Shown here: piece by piece, positions 17,392 through 27,757 of the stretch
Numbering within the stretch: position 1 is the first letter of the stretch
Layout of the letters: every line of letters starts with the position of its first letter
Source: Corynebacterium tuberculostearicum
GTDB lineage: Bacteria > Actinomycetota > Actinomycetes > Mycobacteriales > Mycobacteriaceae
Assembly (NCBI RefSeq): GCF_030506365.1
Contig: NZ_CP073092.1
Location: forward strand, 1,612,001-1,676,000
Direction: 5' to 3'
DNA length: 64,000 nucleotides
Translations under genes and position numbers: made by a program
The notes under the pieces: model-generated
Database searches by the model: none
The model's input: only the letters and a program-made list of their open reading frames with translations
What the model was told of the DNA's origin: nothing

Positions 17392-18042
17392 GTGAGCAAT
17401 TCCGAATCGACCACCCCACGCAGCACCGAGGCCTCCGCCCCCACCCCTTTGCACGGGCAGGCGGAAAGCCACGAGCCAGCTACCCCCGCCGCTTTCACCC
17501 AAGCAGTGGAGTCCATGCACGCGGCCGACCTGCGCCCTGAGATCACCCTGGGCTCCATTCGCCCACCGCAACGCCTTGCGCCGTTTAGCCACGCAATCGG
17601 CCTCGAGGTGGGAAACGAAGATGACCCGGACATCGTGCCCACCGATGCAGAGGGCGACGCCTTTGGTCGCCTCATCCTGCTCCACGATCCGGGCGCTGAG
17701 GAAGCTTGGGAGGGCGCCATGCGCCTTGTGGCCTATATCCAGGCGGATATGGACGATGCCGTAGCAGGCGACCCGCTCTTGCCTGATGTGGCGTGGCAAT
17801 GGCTCAATGAAGGCCTGGAAAAGGAAGGAGCCGACCACACCAATTTGGGCGGCACCGTCACTTCCACCGCATCCGTGCGTTTTGGCGAGATTGGCGGGCC
17901 ACCGCGCGCCTACCAGATCGAAATGCGCGCTTCGTGGACTGCTGCAGGCCTCGATCTCGCACCCCACGTGCAGGCCTTTGCCCAGGTATTGGCCAACGTT
18001 GCCGGACTACCCCCTGAGGGCGTCACCGAGCTCGGCCGCTAA
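17392..18042 (+). CDS. DUF3000 protein
   Basis: A 216-residue acidic, soluble protein with a disordered Ser/Thr/Pro-rich N-terminus (to about residue 35) and a compact domain with [18 protein letters not shown] and the C-terminal [23 protein letters not shown]3000 proteins are confined to actinobacteria and uncharacterised. The GTG at 17392 is preferred because a TATAGC -10-like element ends nine bases before it; a TTG three codons earlier is possible. Two bases separate its stop from the RNase D start, so the two genes are probably co-translated, which hints at an RNA-related role (inference). Confidence 0.82.
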   Translation: MSNSESTTPRSTEASAPTPLHGQAESHEPATPAAFTQAVESMHAADLRPEITLGSIRPPQRLAPFSHAIGLEVGNEDDPDIVPTDAEGDAFGRLILLHDPGAEEAWEGAMRLVAYIQADMDDAVAGDPLLPDVAWQWLNEGLEKEGADHTNLGGTVTSTASVRFGEIGGPPRAYQIEMRASWTAAGLDLAPHVQAFAQVLANVAGLPPEGVTELGR

Positions 18043-18043
18043 T

Positions 18044-19288
18044 ATGCCAGAATTGCGCAGCCGGCCGCTCGAGGGCATCCCGCCGGTTCTTGCCACCCCG
18101 GAGGAATTCACCGCTGCCGCAGCCCGCCTCGCCGCAGGTACGGGCCCCTTTGCCATCGATACCGAGCGCGCCTCCGGCTATCGCTACGATGATCGCACCT
18201 TCGTGGTGCAAATTCGCCGCCGCGGCGCGGGCACGATGCTTTTTGCCCCTGAGGGCCACCGCGAGGAGCTTACGGCCGCCCTTGCCCCAGTGCTCAATGG
18301 CACGGAGTGGATTATTCACGCCGCCCATTCGGATTTGCCTTGTCTCGGGTGGCTCGGTCTCTTTCCCGGCTCCATCTTTGACACGGAACTGGCGGCACGG
18401 CTCGCGGGTTTTGAACGGCCCAATCTGGGCACTATGGTCGCAGAGCTTTTTGACGTCGAATTGGAAAAGGGCTACGGCGACGCCGACTGGTCCACCCCGC
18501 AGCTTAGCGAGGAGCTCAAGGCCTACGCCGCGCTCGATGTGGAACTGCTCCTCGAGCTAGCCGACGCCCTGCGTGACATTTTGGCCGAACAAGACAAGAT
18601 GGACTGGGCGCTGGAGGAATTTTCCGCCATAGTCCAGGAACATTCCGGAGACTTCGCTCCCCAGCCGCATACGTGGCGCGATTTGAAGGGCATCTCCAGT
18701 TTGCGCAGCGGCCGTCAGCTCGCTGCTGCTCGAGAGCTGTGGTTTAAGCGCGACGCTATCGCTCGGCGCACGGACACTGCACCCGGGCGGGTATTAGCGA
18801 ATAAGACGCTGGTAGAAATTGCGCGCACCCTTCCCACCACCGCCGGCGAGCTTGCCCGTGTCAAGGGATTTCCCCGCCGGCGCAAGGGCGCGACCGCCCA
18901 ATGGATGGCTGTGCTTCACCAGGCGCGCGCCGTTCCCCCGCAGCAGCGGCCTCGCGTCCATCGCGCCCCACAACCGGTTCCTTCCAAGACCGTCTGGACC
19001 AAGGACTATCCAGACCTATGGGAGGTATACCAAACTATCCGCGCGGACATCGCCGATCTCGCTACTGAACTCGGCATGCCATCCGAGCTTCTTATCCGCC
19101 CTGCCACTGTGCGTGCAGCGGTATGGGCGAAGGTAGGTGTGCGCGCCAATAAGCGCCACCGCGGACCTGATTCTGTCGCCGGCGCCATCCGGCAGCCTGG
19201 CGACGTCGCTGCCTTCCTCCGCACGGAGGGCGCGCGCGAATGGCAAATAGAAATGACCGCCCCGATTATCGTGGACGGTCTTTTCTAG
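18044..19288 (+). CDS. rnd: Ribonuclease D (DEDD 3'-5' exonuclease with HRDC domain)
   Basis: A 414-residue enzyme that trims 3' ends of tRNA and other stable RNA. The exonuclease domain shows Exo I (AIDTERAS, residues 32-39), Exo II (AAHSDLPCLG, about residue 90) and Exo III (YAALDVELLLELADAL, about residue 163), giving the DEDD set. An HRDC domain follows (SLRSGRQLAAARELWFKRD and TTAGELARVKGF). The ATG at 18044 follows the DUF3000 stop by one base. The neighbouring dxs gene is convergent. Confidence 0.92.
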   Translation: MPELRSRPLEGIPPVLATPEEFTAAAARLAAGTGPFAIDTERASGYRYDDRTFVVQIRRRGAGTMLFAPEGHREELTAALAPVLNGTEWIIHAAHSDLPCLGWLGLFPGSIFDTELAARLAGFERPNLGTMVAELFDVELEKGYGDADWSTPQLSEELKAYAALDVELLLELADALRDILAEQDKMDWALEEFSAIVQEHSGDFAPQPHTWRDLKGISSLRSGRQLAAARELWFKRDAIARRTDTAPGRVLANKTLVEIARTLPTTAGELARVKGFPRRRKGATAQWMAVLHQARAVPPQQRPRVHRAPQPVPSKTVWTKDYPDLWEVYQTIRADIADLATELGMPSELLIRPATVRAAVWAKVGVRANKRHRGPDSVAGAIRQPGDVAAFLRTEGAREWQIEMTAPIIVDGLF

Positions 19289-19308
19289 GAATATTTAGCA
19301 GGCTAGGT

Positions 19309-21234
19309 TTAGCTCTCTTCTCCTCGCGCGTTGGCATCAGCGGTGAGGTTTTCTAGCCACTCGCTTATCGACGCCGCCATAAGCTCCGGCGTCAACCCGA
19401 ACTCTTCCAAAACCTCGCCGCGGGAGCCGTGCTTAGGGAAGTAACCCGGAACGCCAAGTCGGCGCACAGGAGTATCGACTTCGGCTGCGCTGAGGGCCTC
19501 CGAAATCATGGAGCCAATACCGCCGCGGACAAGGCCGTCTTCTGCCGTAACCACCAAGTCGTGGTCAGCGGCGAGAGCCACCACAGAGCTTGCCACCGGC
19601 GCTACCCAACGCGGGTCAACAACGGTAACGTTCACGCCCTGCTCGCCGAGCAGCTTCGCAGCCTCGATGCTGCGGGCGGACATGGCACCGATGGAAACGA
19701 TGAGCACCTCGGGGGTGTCCTCGCCCGTATCGGCTTCGCCATAGTGCAGGATGTCTACGCCATCGCCCAACGTATCCACCGCTTCCATATCCGGCAGCAG
19801 GTTGCCCTTAGGGAAGCGGACCACGGACGGGCCAGATTCAATCTCTAGCGACTCGCGGAAGAGCTCCCGCAGGCGCGCGCCATCGCGCGGTGCGGCAATA
19901 TGCATTCCCGGCACAATGCTCATGAGCGCCATATCCCACACGCCATTGTGCGAAGCGCCATCGGAACCGGTAACTCCGGAGCGGTCAAGCACGATGGTTA
20001 CCGGCAGCTTTAGCAGCGCAATATCCATAATGACCTGATCCACGGCGCGGTTTAAGAAAGTGGAATACACCGCCACGACGGGGTGCATCCCGCCGAGCGC
20101 CAAACCAGAGGCGGAGGTCATTGCGTGCTGCTCGGCAATTCCCACATCAAAGAACCGCTCTGGGAAGCGCTCTTGGAAGGGAGCCAGCCCAGTAGGACCG
20201 GCCATGGCAGCGGTAATGGCCACGATGTCATCGCGCTTTTCGGCAGCGGCCACTAGCTCTTCGGAAAAGGCAGCCGTCCAACCAGGTTGCTTGGTGCCCT
20301 TAGCCACGCCGGTGACCGGATCGATAGCACCGGTGGAGTGCATCTGGTCCTTCGGCTCATTGACAGCCGGGGCAAAACCGTGGCCCTTTTCTGTTACCAC
20401 GTGCACGATGATGGGCCCGTCATAATCGCGGGCATAAGTCAGGGCATGTACCAAGCTATCGATATCGTGGCCATTGATGGGGCCGATGTACTTCATGCCC
20501 AGTTCCGGGAACATCTCGGTAGGCAAGACGGTGGACTTGACGCCTTCCTTCATGGCGTGCAAAGCATCAAAGGCACGCTCGCCTACCCATCCCATTTGCT
20601 TCAGGCGGCGCTTACCCTGTTCCATGAGCTCGTCATAACCGTGCTGAGAGCGGATGCGGCCGAGGTTTTCGGAAATGCCACCGATGGTGGGCGAATAGCT
20701 ACGGCCGTTGTCATTGACCACGATAACCGCATTGCGGTCCTTGTCCTCAGAGATATTGTTTAACGCCTCCCAGCACATGCCGCCGGTGAGGGCGCCATCG
20801 CCGACAACACCGATGACATTGCGGTGACCGTCGCCGCGAATCTTGAAGGCCTTAGACAAGCCATCAACCGTAGACAGCGACGCCGAAGCGTGGGAGGACT
20901 CGGTCCAGTCATGCTCGGACTCGCCGCGGTCCGTATACCCCGAAAGGCCGTCCTTTTGCCGCAAGGTATCGAATTGATCCGTGCGCCCAGTCAGCATCTT
21001 ATGCACATAGGACTGGTGCGAAGTGTCAAAAATAATGGGCTCACGCGGAGAGTCAAATACACGGTGCAACGCAATGGTCAATTCCACCACGCCCAAGTTA
21101 GGCCCCAGATGTCCGCCCGTGACGGAGACCTTGTCAATGAGGCGCTGCCTAATCTCTGCCGCCAGCTCCTCAAGCTTGTCTGCAGACAGCGCCTTGAGGT
21201 CCTGCGGCGAGTTAATGGTATCCAAGATAGTCAT
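19309..21234 (-). CDS. dxs: 1-deoxy-D-xylulose-5-phosphate synthase
   Basis: A 641-residue thiamine-diphosphate enzyme that condenses pyruvate and glyceraldehyde 3-phosphate, the first step of the non-mevalonate isoprenoid pathway. The ThDP-binding motif [16 protein letters not shown] lies near residue 147, the substrate histidine region [11 protein letters not shown] near residue 71, and the pyrimidine-binding E with [17 protein letters not shown] in the second domain. The ATG at 21234 gives the usual length; the frame stays open upstream. It supplies decaprenyl phosphate, the sugar carrier used by the GT87 enzymes here. Confidence 0.96.
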   Translation of the reverse strand: MTILDTINSPQDLKALSADKLEELAAEIRQRLIDKVSVTGGHLGPNLGVVELTIALHRVFDSPREPIIFDTSHQSYVHKMLTGRTDQFDTLRQKDGLSGYTDRGESEHDWTESSHASASLSTVDGLSKAFKIRGDGHRNVIGVVGDGALTGGMCWEALNNISEDKDRNAVIVVNDNGRSYSPTIGGISENLGRIRSQHGYDELMEQGKRRLKQMGWVGERAFDALHAMKEGVKSTVLPTEMFPELGMKYIGPINGHDIDSLVHALTYARDYDGPIIVHVVTEKGHGFAPAVNEPKDQMHSTGAIDPVTGVAKGTKQPGWTAAFSEELVAAAEKRDDIVAITAAMAGPTGLAPFQERFPERFFDVGIAEQHAMTSASGLALGGMHPVVAVYSTFLNRAVDQVIMDIALLKLPVTIVLDRSGVTGSDGASHNGVWDMALMSIVPGMHIAAPRDGARLRELFRESLEIESGPSVVRFPKGNLLPDMEAVDTLGDGVDILHYGEADTGEDTPEVLIVSIGAMSARSIEAAKLLGEQGVNVTVVDPRWVAPVASSVVALAADHDLVVTAEDGLVRGGIGSMISEALSAAEVDTPVRRLGVPGYFPKHGSRGEVLEEFGLTPELMAASISEWLENLTADANARGEES

Positions 21235-21372
21235 GGAGCGGCCTTCAACTCCTTCTGTGCTTAGTTCTTCTTTTCTACCGTACCCGCGGCGGGCGGTGAA
21301 TATTATATCGGTCAATGTTCCGAGAACGGCGCGGCAACGTTCAACACCCCGCCTCGAAGCCATAAAAGCTCA

Positions 21373-22596
21373 TTAGGCAGGGGTAATGAGCGCAATCGTT
21401 TCAAAGTGGTGCGTTCCGGGGAACGCGTTAATGAGTGCCATCTTTTCTATTCCGTATCCGTGCTGGTTCCAGTATCCCAAGTCGCGCGCGAAGGTGGCGG
21501 GGTCACATCCCACGTGAACGACCGTCTGGGGTGCAGCGGCCGCCACGGAACGAATCACATCCTCCCCTGCTCCGGTGCGCGGCGGATCAAGGACTACAGC
21601 GCCAGGCTTGGGAAGCTGTGCGGCGACTTGCTCGACCTTTGCGGACTTTACTTCCACATCGCAGTCCGCAAGGGCGGCTTGTTCCCCGGCCGTAGCCGCC
21701 GGTGAATAGTCCACGGAGATAACCTTGCCCTGCACGGCATGGGCCAGTGCGGGAACGAATAGGCCAACGCCACCGTAGAGATCCCAGGCGGTGTGCTCTT
21801 GGTACTCGCGGCCCCCGAGCCACTCCGCTATCAGATCGGTATACGCGGCCGGTGCGTGGCTGTGGGCCTGCCAGAAGGCGGTAGCAGGAAAGCTAAACGT
21901 CCGCCCGTCGACATGCTCGTGCACCTTGCCGCTGCCTTCTACCACCTCACGGATGGTCTCCACGCGGCGCCCGCGCGGGGCCTTGCGGGTTTCTACCACG
22001 TGTCGGTTGCCATCGCCATCGAGAACGGCGATGCCCTCAGCGCCTGGGGTAAATCGGCGCGCGCCCTCTCCAACGAGCCCCTCTGCCAGTCCCGGAGCCA
22101 GCTGCGTACAAGCAGCGCCCGTAACAAGCTCATTGGACCGACGCTGACGGGTTCCGGCGCGCCCTTGCTTGTCGACGCCCCACCTCACCCGCGTGCGCCA
22201 TCCCCGAACCGGCTCTAGGGTGTGCTGCTCAATGTTTAGTTCCTCGCCGGTGACAACGCCGGTGCGGCGCAGCTGCTCCGACAAGATCTCTGCCTTGATT
22301 CCGGTTTCGGCCGCGGGATCCAGCTCGGCAAAATCGCAGCATCCTGCTCCCTGCGCGGCAGCGGGACAAGACGATGGCACGCGCAGCGGCCCAGGGCTTA
22401 GTACGCTTTCCAGTTCCGCTTTAATGAACGACTTCTTTACACGGCCGGCCGTAGCTTTTACGACGTCGCCGGGAAAAGCGCGAGGAACGAATACCACTCG
22501 CCCATCCGGCGCCTGGCCAATTCCTTCCCCGCCGTGCGCCATGCGGTCAATGGTGACCTCAAGACTATCGCCACGGCTCATCGTTGATTCAGTCAT
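21373..22596 (-). CDS. Class I SAM-dependent RNA methyltransferase (TrmA/RlmD family, TRAM domain)
   Basis: A 407-residue enzyme expected to make 5-methyluridine in tRNA or 23S rRNA. An N-terminal TRAM domain (residues 8-65) is followed by a Cys cluster (CPAAAQGAGCCDF) fitting an iron-sulfur site, the SAM region DLYGGVGLFVPALA, the PPRTG motif (LDPPRTGAGED) and the catalytic Cys in HVGCDPATFARDL. The ATG overlaps the stop of the upstream DUF3159 gene (ATGACTGA), so the two are coupled. The modified base and position cannot be told from sequence. Confidence 0.9.
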   Translation of the reverse strand: MTESTMSRGDSLEVTIDRMAHGGEGIGQAPDGRVVFVPRAFPGDVVKATAGRVKKSFIKAELESVLSPGPLRVPSSCPAAAQGAGCCDFAELDPAAETGIKAEILSEQLRRTGVVTGEELNIEQHTLEPVRGWRTRVRWGVDKQGRAGTRQRRSNELVTGAACTQLAPGLAEGLVGEGARRFTPGAEGIAVLDGDGNRHVVETRKAPRGRRVETIREVVEGSGKVHEHVDGRTFSFPATAFWQAHSHAPAAYTDLIAEWLGGREYQEHTAWDLYGGVGLFVPALAHAVQGKVISVDYSPAATAGEQAALADCDVEVKSAKVEQVAAQLPKPGAVVLDPPRTGAGEDVIRSVAAAAPQTVVHVGCDPATFARDLGYWNQHGYGIEKMALINAFPGTHHFETIALITPA

Positions 22597-23311
22597 TTTC
22601 TGCCTCAGACTTTTGTTCTCGTTCTGCGTTAGTGTGCTCACCTGTGCCCGCCGCTGCGTCAACGGCTGCATCCGCGCGGCGCACCATCCACACGGTCAGC
22701 GCCGTAACTAGAAGCGTCAATGGCCACCCCATCAGGATTCGGGTCACCCCTAAGGCAGTGGTTGCATCCGCATCATAAATGGCGCGCTGAACAACAAAGC
22801 GGGCCAGGAAGATGACCGCCCACCCGCCGGTAGCGATGGCATAAGCCCGGCGCGCCTGAGCAACCTTTTGCCACTGCATTTCCTCGCCATTAATCCCCTT
22901 CCAGATGACACCCACAGCGGGCCACCGGAAGAGGATTGATAGTACCGCGGCAATGCACAGTGCCAACGACATCCAGATGCCGTACAAGAAATACCCTTTG
23001 GCGTCACCGGTAAACCAGGCGATGGCAGCGCAAAGAGCCACTCCCAGCAGACCCGATATGGCCGGCTGCAGGGTCTCTTTACGGACAACCCTCCAGAGTG
23101 CAATAACAACGGCCACGCCGAGCGCCGCCGCCAAGGCTGGCCCCAGCCCAAAGAAATTATTGACAGGAATCAGCACAATGACCGGCAAGGTGGCCGACAC
23201 GAGCCCTGATATGCCACCCATCTGCTCCAGCAAGGTGGGTTCGGCAGCAGACTCCTCAGAGTCCAGGTTCTTAGCGTCCGGGGAAGGGTGCGGCGAGGAA
23301 GAATGTGTCAC
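22589..23311 (-). CDS. DUF3159 membrane protein
   Basis: A 240-residue protein with six hydrophobic helices between residues 35 and 215, an acidic Ser-rich cytoplasmic N-terminus and a charged C-terminal tail. The segment LLEQMGGISGLVSATLPVIV near residue 28 is typical of DUF3159, an actinobacterial family without known function. GTG start. It lies between the DUF3710 gene (18-base gap) and the RNA methyltransferase (8-base overlap), an order common in actinobacteria. Confidence 0.85.
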   Translation of the reverse strand: MTHSSSPHPSPDAKNLDSEESAAEPTLLEQMGGISGLVSATLPVIVLIPVNNFFGLGPALAAALGVAVVIALWRVVRKETLQPAISGLLGVALCAAIAWFTGDAKGYFLYGIWMSLALCIAAVLSILFRWPAVGVIWKGINGEEMQWQKVAQARRAYAIATGGWAVIFLARFVVQRAIYDADATTALGVTRILMGWPLTLLVTALTVWMVRRADAAVDAAAGTGEHTNAEREQKSEAEND

Positions 23312-23328
23312 GTGGTTTACTGCTTTGC

Positions 23329-24276
23329 CTAGTTCTTGGAATTAGGTGCAGATCCCTCATCGGGATTCTGCGGGGACGATCCATTCTCACTCTGTTGTGG
23401 GGTACCGCCCAAATCGCGCAGGTGTTGTTCCGCCTCTGCTTCTGCCGCAGGGTCGGGGCCGCCCACGCCGTTTTCTGGGTGGTGTTGAGCATTAGCGGCT
23501 GCCTGCTGTTCTTGCTGACGCTGGTCCATAGCCTGCTTGACCTGCTCGACAAGCTGCTCGGGCATGATGACTGGCAAAGCGTTTCCTGCCAAGATGGGGT
23601 CTTCTCCGCGGTAGACGAAGGTACGGGCGGCAACCTCGCGGGCCATGTCTGCGAGGTCGGTTTCCATACCGGCCGGCGCGGCCAGGGTCATGCGCAGCAT
23701 CCAGCGCGGACCATCTGCGCCGATAACGCGGACCTGGCCGTTGTCGTTCTTGCCCACGACCTCAGCACCCCAAGGCCCCGGCTCGGTGGTAACGGTAAGT
23801 CCGTCGCGGCTCATGCCCTCCTTAATTTCCTCCACGGATTCTGCCCACTGGCCTGGCTTACGTGGGGCGGCAAAGGCTACTGGAGTAATTCGGCCTACCT
23901 TGGTCACGATGTGCAGCATTCGAGGGCCTTGTTCGCCCATTTCCACCTGTACCTGGGATTCCTTTGGCAGTGGGATGCGCAGGGACCCCAGATCTAATAC
24001 GCCAATGGAAAAGTCGCTGAAATCAAACGTCTCGATATCGACGGAGTCACCATCAAAGGGGCCGGTCTGACCATTGATGGCATCATGGGCGAATTCGCGG
24101 GGTTCATTGCCAGAAGCCGCCGCGGCATCTGCTGCGGTGTCGCCTACTGGAGCATAGGTCTCCTGCGCCTCTGCATCCGCGGACGTGGGGTCCGCCGGCT
24201 TTTCGCTTTGTGCTGCAGGCTTTTCCTGAGCCTTCTTTTCTTCGTCGTTCTTCTTGCCAAAGGGCCAGATTCCCAT
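23329..24276 (-). CDS. DUF3710 protein
   Basis: A 315-residue soluble protein. The N-terminal 80 residues are low-complexity and charged, the middle domain (GPFDGDSVDIETFDFSDF to ARTFVYRGEDPILAGNALPV, about residues 75-245) is the DUF3710 core, and the C-terminal 70 residues are Gln/Ala/Pro-rich and probably disordered. No function is established. It is the first gene of the DUF3710-DUF3159-methyltransferase group and follows dut on the same strand. Confidence 0.85.
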   Translation of the reverse strand: MGIWPFGKKNDEEKKAQEKPAAQSEKPADPTSADAEAQETYAPVGDTAADAAAASGNEPREFAHDAINGQTGPFDGDSVDIETFDFSDFSIGVLDLGSLRIPLPKESQVQVEMGEQGPRMLHIVTKVGRITPVAFAAPRKPGQWAESVEEIKEGMSRDGLTVTTEPGPWGAEVVGKNDNGQVRVIGADGPRWMLRMTLAAPAGMETDLADMAREVAARTFVYRGEDPILAGNALPVIMPEQLVEQVKQAMDQRQQEQQAAANAQHHPENGVGGPDPAAEAEAEQHLRDLGGTPQQSENGSSPQNPDEGSAPNSKN

Positions 24277-24324
24277 GGGTGCTACGTCCTTTCTAAAAGT
24301 CTCGTTGAGTCTCTACTGCTTTAA

Positions 24325-24798
24325 CTACACACCGGTAGAGCCATAGCCGCCGGCTCCGCGGACGGTGTCATCCAACTCTTCAACCTCAGCAAACCCCACC
24401 AGCTCTACGCGCTGGACCACGAGCTGAGCGATGCGCATTCCGCGTTCGATCTCAATGGGAGCGTGCCGGTCGTGGTTGATGAGGCAGACCTTGATCTCCC
24501 CGCGGTAATCGGCATCTACCGTGCCCGGGGTATTGACAACAGAAAGCCCTTGCTTGGCGGCTAGTCCGGAGCGCGGGTGAATTAAGCCGACCGTTCCTAG
24601 TGGCAGCGCAATGGCAATCCCGGTGCCGACGAGGGCGCGCTCGCCGGGTTGCAGGGTAAGAGCTTCGGCTGCATAGAGGTCCGCACCGGCGTCACCGCGG
24701 TGGGCGCGGTGCGGCAACGGAAGCTCCTTATCCAGGCGCTTGACTTTAACGTCCCCAAAGGGGCTTTCTGGTTGAGAATGCGGAATCGAGTCAGTCAC
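24325..24798 (-). CDS. dut: dUTP diphosphatase (trimeric)
   Basis: A 157-residue enzyme that cleaves dUTP to dUMP and pyrophosphate, protecting DNA from uracil and feeding dTMP synthesis. All five trimeric-dUTPase motifs are seen: [46 protein letters not shown] and the C-terminal arm [10 protein letters not shown]. The GTG at 24798 is chosen because it gives the normal length and leaves the divergent DUF3093 gene upstream intact. Confidence 0.94.
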   Translation of the reverse strand: MTDSIPHSQPESPFGDVKVKRLDKELPLPHRAHRGDAGADLYAAEALTLQPGERALVGTGIAIALPLGTVGLIHPRSGLAAKQGLSVVNTPGTVDADYRGEIKVCLINHDRHAPIEIERGMRIAQLVVQRVELVGFAEVEELDDTVRGAGGYGSTGV

Positions 24799-24848
24799 CT
24801 GGCCAATCCTACCTGCCTTGGGAGGTTCATTCTGCGGCGCGTGTGGTC

Positions 24849-24854
24849 TAGACT
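24849..24854 (+). promoter_or_regulatory. -10 element TAGACT before the DUF3093 gene
   Basis: TAGACT ends eight bases before the GTG start at 24863, consistent with a leaderless mRNA. Confidence 0.45.
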
Positions 24855-24862
24855 GACTAGAC

Positions 24863-25399
24863 GTGTCTGATACATCTGCTACTTCCGCAACTCCGGCACC
24901 GTCAAGCGCCGCTTCGGCACAGGGCACGGTGGACTCTCAAGTGCTCTACCGCGAACGCCAGTGGGTCCCTTGGTACTTTTGGCTATTTGCCGCCGCCATC
25001 GTGGCACTTACTTCCGCTACTGCCGGCCTTAACCGCTCCATGTGGTGGACCATTATTCCCGCGATCCTCCTTGGCGCTATCGCAGTGTGGGTACTTATTA
25101 CCTGGTCCAATACGGTCATCAAGGTAGAGCGTGACCCGGATGGAACGCGTTGGCTCACGGTCAAAGACGCCCAACTGCCTAACGACGTCGTGTCGCGGTC
25201 TATCACCGTTCCCAAATCTGCGCGGCGCAATGCGCTGGGTCCACAGTTCGATCCCGCGGCGTTTTTGGTCTCCCACGCTTGGGTGGATGAGCACGCCATG
25301 ATGGTGCTCGATGATCCAGAGGACGATACTCCTTATTGGCTCATCGCCTCGAAGGATCCGGAGGCTTTGCTCCACGCTTTCGTTCCGGAACAGCACTAA
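24863..25399 (+). CDS. DUF3093 membrane protein
   Basis: A 178-residue protein with two membrane helices (about residues 34-53 and 58-80) near the N-terminus and a soluble C-terminal domain containing DRYGT-like features of DUF3093 ([25 protein letters not shown] region, then [18 protein letters not shown]). It is a conserved actinobacterial family, often next to dut, with no assigned function. It is divergent from dut and ends before a strong shared terminator. Confidence 0.84.
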   Translation: MSDTSATSATPAPSSAASAQGTVDSQVLYRERQWVPWYFWLFAAAIVALTSATAGLNRSMWWTIIPAILLGAIAVWVLITWSNTVIKVERDPDGTRWLTVKDAQLPNDVVSRSITVPKSARRNALGPQFDPAAFLVSHAWVDEHAMMVLDDPEDDTPYWLIASKDPEALLHAFVPEQH

Positions 25400-25447
25400 T
25401 CTTTAACGACTTTGCACACCACCGAAATTTTGGTGGCTGCAACAACA

Positions 25448-25489
25448 AACCCCGCACTCGGCAGGTGAAAAGTTGCCGAGTGCGGGGTT
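25448..25489. terminator. Strong hairpin terminator between DUF3093 and DUF4193
   Basis: A perfect 16-base-pair stem (AACCCCGCACTCGGCA with its complement) and a 10-base loop, lying between two convergent genes. It probably serves both directions, although T-runs are short. Confidence 0.8.
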
Positions 25490-25509
25490 CGTTTCTGCTG
25501 TGTATTCCT

Positions 25510-25800
25510 TTAGGCGCAATCCTTGCAGATTGGCTGGCCGTCCTCTTCGTGGGAGTAACGCTTATTGGACTGCACTAGGAAACACGAACCGCAAGTAAAC
25601 TCATTTTCCTGACGTGGAACTACCTCAACATTAAGCTCCTCGCCCGTGAGGTCTACTGATGGCGGCTGGAATGCTTCGACGATTTCTCCGTCATCGTCCA
25701 TGCCGTTGTTATCGCTCTCAGCGGCTTTGAGTCCTTCTAGGGAGTCAGTTTCGAGTTCATCTTCCGCGCGCCGGCGCGGTGCGTCATAATCGGTGGCCAT
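25510..25800 (-). CDS. DUF4193 zinc-ribbon-like protein
   Basis: A 96-residue acidic protein. The N-terminus (MATDYDAPRR) and the two Cys pairs near the C-terminus (FTCGSC and PICKDC) fit DUF4193, a small actinobacterial family in which the four cysteines probably bind zinc. In mycobacteria a member of this family is an essential protein of unknown role. It is transcribed alone, ending at the shared terminator. Confidence 0.88.
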   Translation of the reverse strand: MATDYDAPRRRAEDELETDSLEGLKAAESDNNGMDDDGEIVEAFQPPSVDLTGEELNVEVVPRQENEFTCGSCFLVQSNKRYSHEEDGQPICKDCA

Positions 25801-25912
25801 AATGCACGCCCCTAATGGTCAAGTTGCTTTAAGGAATGGGTATTTATCGATCGCGCATAGTAAAGCACAAATGGCTAGATGTCATCTCACCGCTCGGCGG
25901 CGTGGAAAACTA

Positions 25913-26764
25913 TTACCCCCGCAGCGCGTCCGTGGCCCCGTGCGCTGCTAAAAGCTTTTCGAATGCGGGGGCCAAATCTGCCCCCGCGGCCCAGGTAAGT
26001 TCACCGTCAGCGGAGCCTTTATCAAAGCCTGGATGGCGCACCACTGCACCTGACTCGCGGGCAATGATTGCCCCTGCGGCGAAGTCCCACGCATTGATGC
26101 CGTGCTCAAAGTAGGCATCAACGGTTCCCTCTGCCACCCTGCATAGGTCGAGCGCGGCAGCGCCGATGCGGCGAATATCACGCACATTAGGCAGAAGCTT
26201 GGTAAGAAGCTCCGCTTGGGCCGCACGCCGGTCAGCTCCGTAACCAAAGCCGGTGGCAACCAAGGCCAACGCAGGATCTTGTGTCTGGCCACACCGCAGT
26301 GCGTGCTCAATTCCGTCTGGGCCGGTTACCGTGGCACCCTGGCCGGCTGCGGCAGCATAGGTGCGCCCGCGCGCCACGTTGACCACCGCGCCAGCTACGA
26401 GGTGCCCTTGGTACTCTGCACCGATGGATACGGCATAGTCCGGCACCCCGTAAAGGAAGTTCACGGTGCCGTCAATCGGATCGACAATCCAGGTAACGCC
26501 ACTGGTCGATTCCACATTGGCGCCTTCTTCGCCAAAAATTCCGTCCCCGGGGCGCTGGGTGCGGATGGTGGTGGCAATGAACTCCTCTGTCGCGGTATCG
26601 ACCTCCGTTACGGGATCCACGTCGCTGGACTTGGTGTGGGTATGCGCCGCAATGCCGTCACCGGCTACGAGTTCTGCACGCCGCGCAGTAATTAATTCCG
26701 CAGCGCGCGTGGCGGTAGAAACGGCAAAATCCCGCAATTGAAGAAAATCGATCTGGTCAGTCAT
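25913..26764 (-). CDS. Inositol monophosphatase-family phosphatase
   Basis: A 283-residue Mg-dependent, Li-sensitive-type phosphatase. The metal-binding motifs are GEEGAN (near residue 72), [12 protein letters not shown] (residues 87-98) and the late [19 protein letters not shown]. Members act on inositol phosphate, histidinol phosphate or related sugar phosphates; in this organism free inositol feeds PI and mycothiol synthesis, so an inositol-phosphatase role is plausible but not proven. The ATG at 26764 is divergent from ppgK with 34 bases between the start codons, so the two promoters must overlap. Confidence 0.88.
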   Translation of the reverse strand: MTDQIDFLQLRDFAVSTATRAAELITARRAELVAGDGIAAHTHTKSSDVDPVTEVDTATEEFIATTIRTQRPGDGIFGEEGANVESTSGVTWIVDPIDGTVNFLYGVPDYAVSIGAEYQGHLVAGAVVNVARGRTYAAAAGQGATVTGPDGIEHALRCGQTQDPALALVATGFGYGADRRAAQAELLTKLLPNVRDIRRIGAAALDLCRVAEGTVDAYFEHGINAWDFAAGAIIARESGAVVRHPGFDKGSADGELTWAAGADLAPAFEKLLAAHGATDALRG

Positions 26765-26785
26765 GCCAACTATTGTGCCTTCTTC

Positions 26786-26791
26786 TAGACT
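26786..26791 (+). promoter_or_regulatory. -10 element TAGACT before ppgK
   Basis: TAGACT ends seven bases before the ppgK ATG; the transcript is probably leaderless. Confidence 0.45.
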
Positions 26792-26798
26792 GTCGGGC

Positions 26799-27557
26799 AT
26801 GACTACTCTTTCTGGCCATTCCTTTGGCATCGATATCGGCGGCTCCGGCATTAAAGGCGCTGAGGTGGACCTTGCCACCGGCGAATTCGTGGGCGAGCGT
26901 ATGAAGATCGCCACCCCACAGCCATCTACGCCGCATGATGTTGCCAAGGTGGTAGCCCAAATCGTGCAGGAAAAGCAGTGGGACGGCCCCGTTGGCATCA
27001 CCCTTCCTTCCGTGGTTCGCAACCAGGAAGTCGAGACTGCGGCAAATATTTCCAAGGACTGGATTGGGGTCAACGCCACAGAACTCTTTGCGGACTACCT
27101 GGATGCGGATTTTGCCGTGCTTAACGACGCCGACGCGGCGGGACTAGCAGAGGTTGCCTACGGAGAGGACATCGCCAAGCAGGGCTCCGTTATCTTCCTA
27201 ACCCTCGGCACCGGTATCGGCTCAGCCTTCTTCCTAGACGGCCAGTTGTTCCCTAATACCGAATTGGGGCACCTCACGGTGGGCGATGACGAGGCTGAGA
27301 AGATTGCGTCTTCGGCAGTGAAGGACCGCGAGGGACTCAAGTACAAGCAGTGGACTAAACGACTCAACAAGGTTCTCGTGGAATATGAAAAGCTCTTTAA
27401 CCCGCAGGCCTTCCTCATTGGGGGTGGGATTTCCCGCAAGTTTGAAAAGTGGGGCCCACACCTTGATATTGAAACCCCCGTCATGCCTGCACAACTGCGC
27501 AATCGCGCGGGAATTGTCGGAGCTGCGATGGCGGCGGTAGACGGTTTGAAACCGTAG
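26799..27557 (+). CDS. ppgK: Polyphosphate glucokinase
   Basis: A 252-residue ROK/ASKHA-fold kinase that phosphorylates glucose using polyphosphate (or ATP), an actinobacterial enzyme giving glucose 6-phosphate independent of the PTS. The phosphate-1 motif [15 protein letters not shown] is at residues 9-23, the catalytic Asp in [12 protein letters not shown] near residue 108, and phosphate-2 in [12 protein letters not shown] near residue 134. The length matches PpgK rather than ATP-only glucokinases. It lies divergent from the phosphatase gene. Confidence 0.93.
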   Translation: MTTLSGHSFGIDIGGSGIKGAEVDLATGEFVGERMKIATPQPSTPHDVAKVVAQIVQEKQWDGPVGITLPSVVRNQEVETAANISKDWIGVNATELFADYLDADFAVLNDADAAGLAEVAYGEDIAKQGSVIFLTLGTGIGSAFFLDGQLFPNTELGHLTVGDDEAEKIASSAVKDREGLKYKQWTKRLNKVLVEYEKLFNPQAFLIGGGISRKFEKWGPHLDIETPVMPAQLRNRAGIVGAAMAAVDGLKP

Positions 27558-27699
27558 TATTTACGCACTGCAGGTGACCCTATCCACCGGCAGATTGGAA
27601 AGATCCTCTATACTGGGCGGTCGATCCTAAGTTAAATAGCTCTAGGGCGTGTCTGGCCTGCATAAGGCCACAACGCGTTAACATCACACTGATGCACGA

Positions 27700-27716
27700 G
27701 CGCCCCACCAGGGCGC
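27700..27716 (+). other. Hairpin in the sigA leader
   Basis: GCGCCC and GGGCGC flank a five-base loop about 42 bases before the sigA start, within a 200-base upstream region that also holds a TATACT -10-like word at about 27611. Function unknown. Confidence 0.3.
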
Positions 27717-27757
27717 ACTGAGCTGTTTCAATCAAGAAGTTAGTCGAAAGGGCGTAC

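Noticed and set aside
19289..19320. A DtxR-box-like stretch (TTAGCAGGCTAGGTTTA)
   Set aside because: It lies between two convergent gene ends (rnd and dxs), where an operator would control nothing, and the arms do not match.
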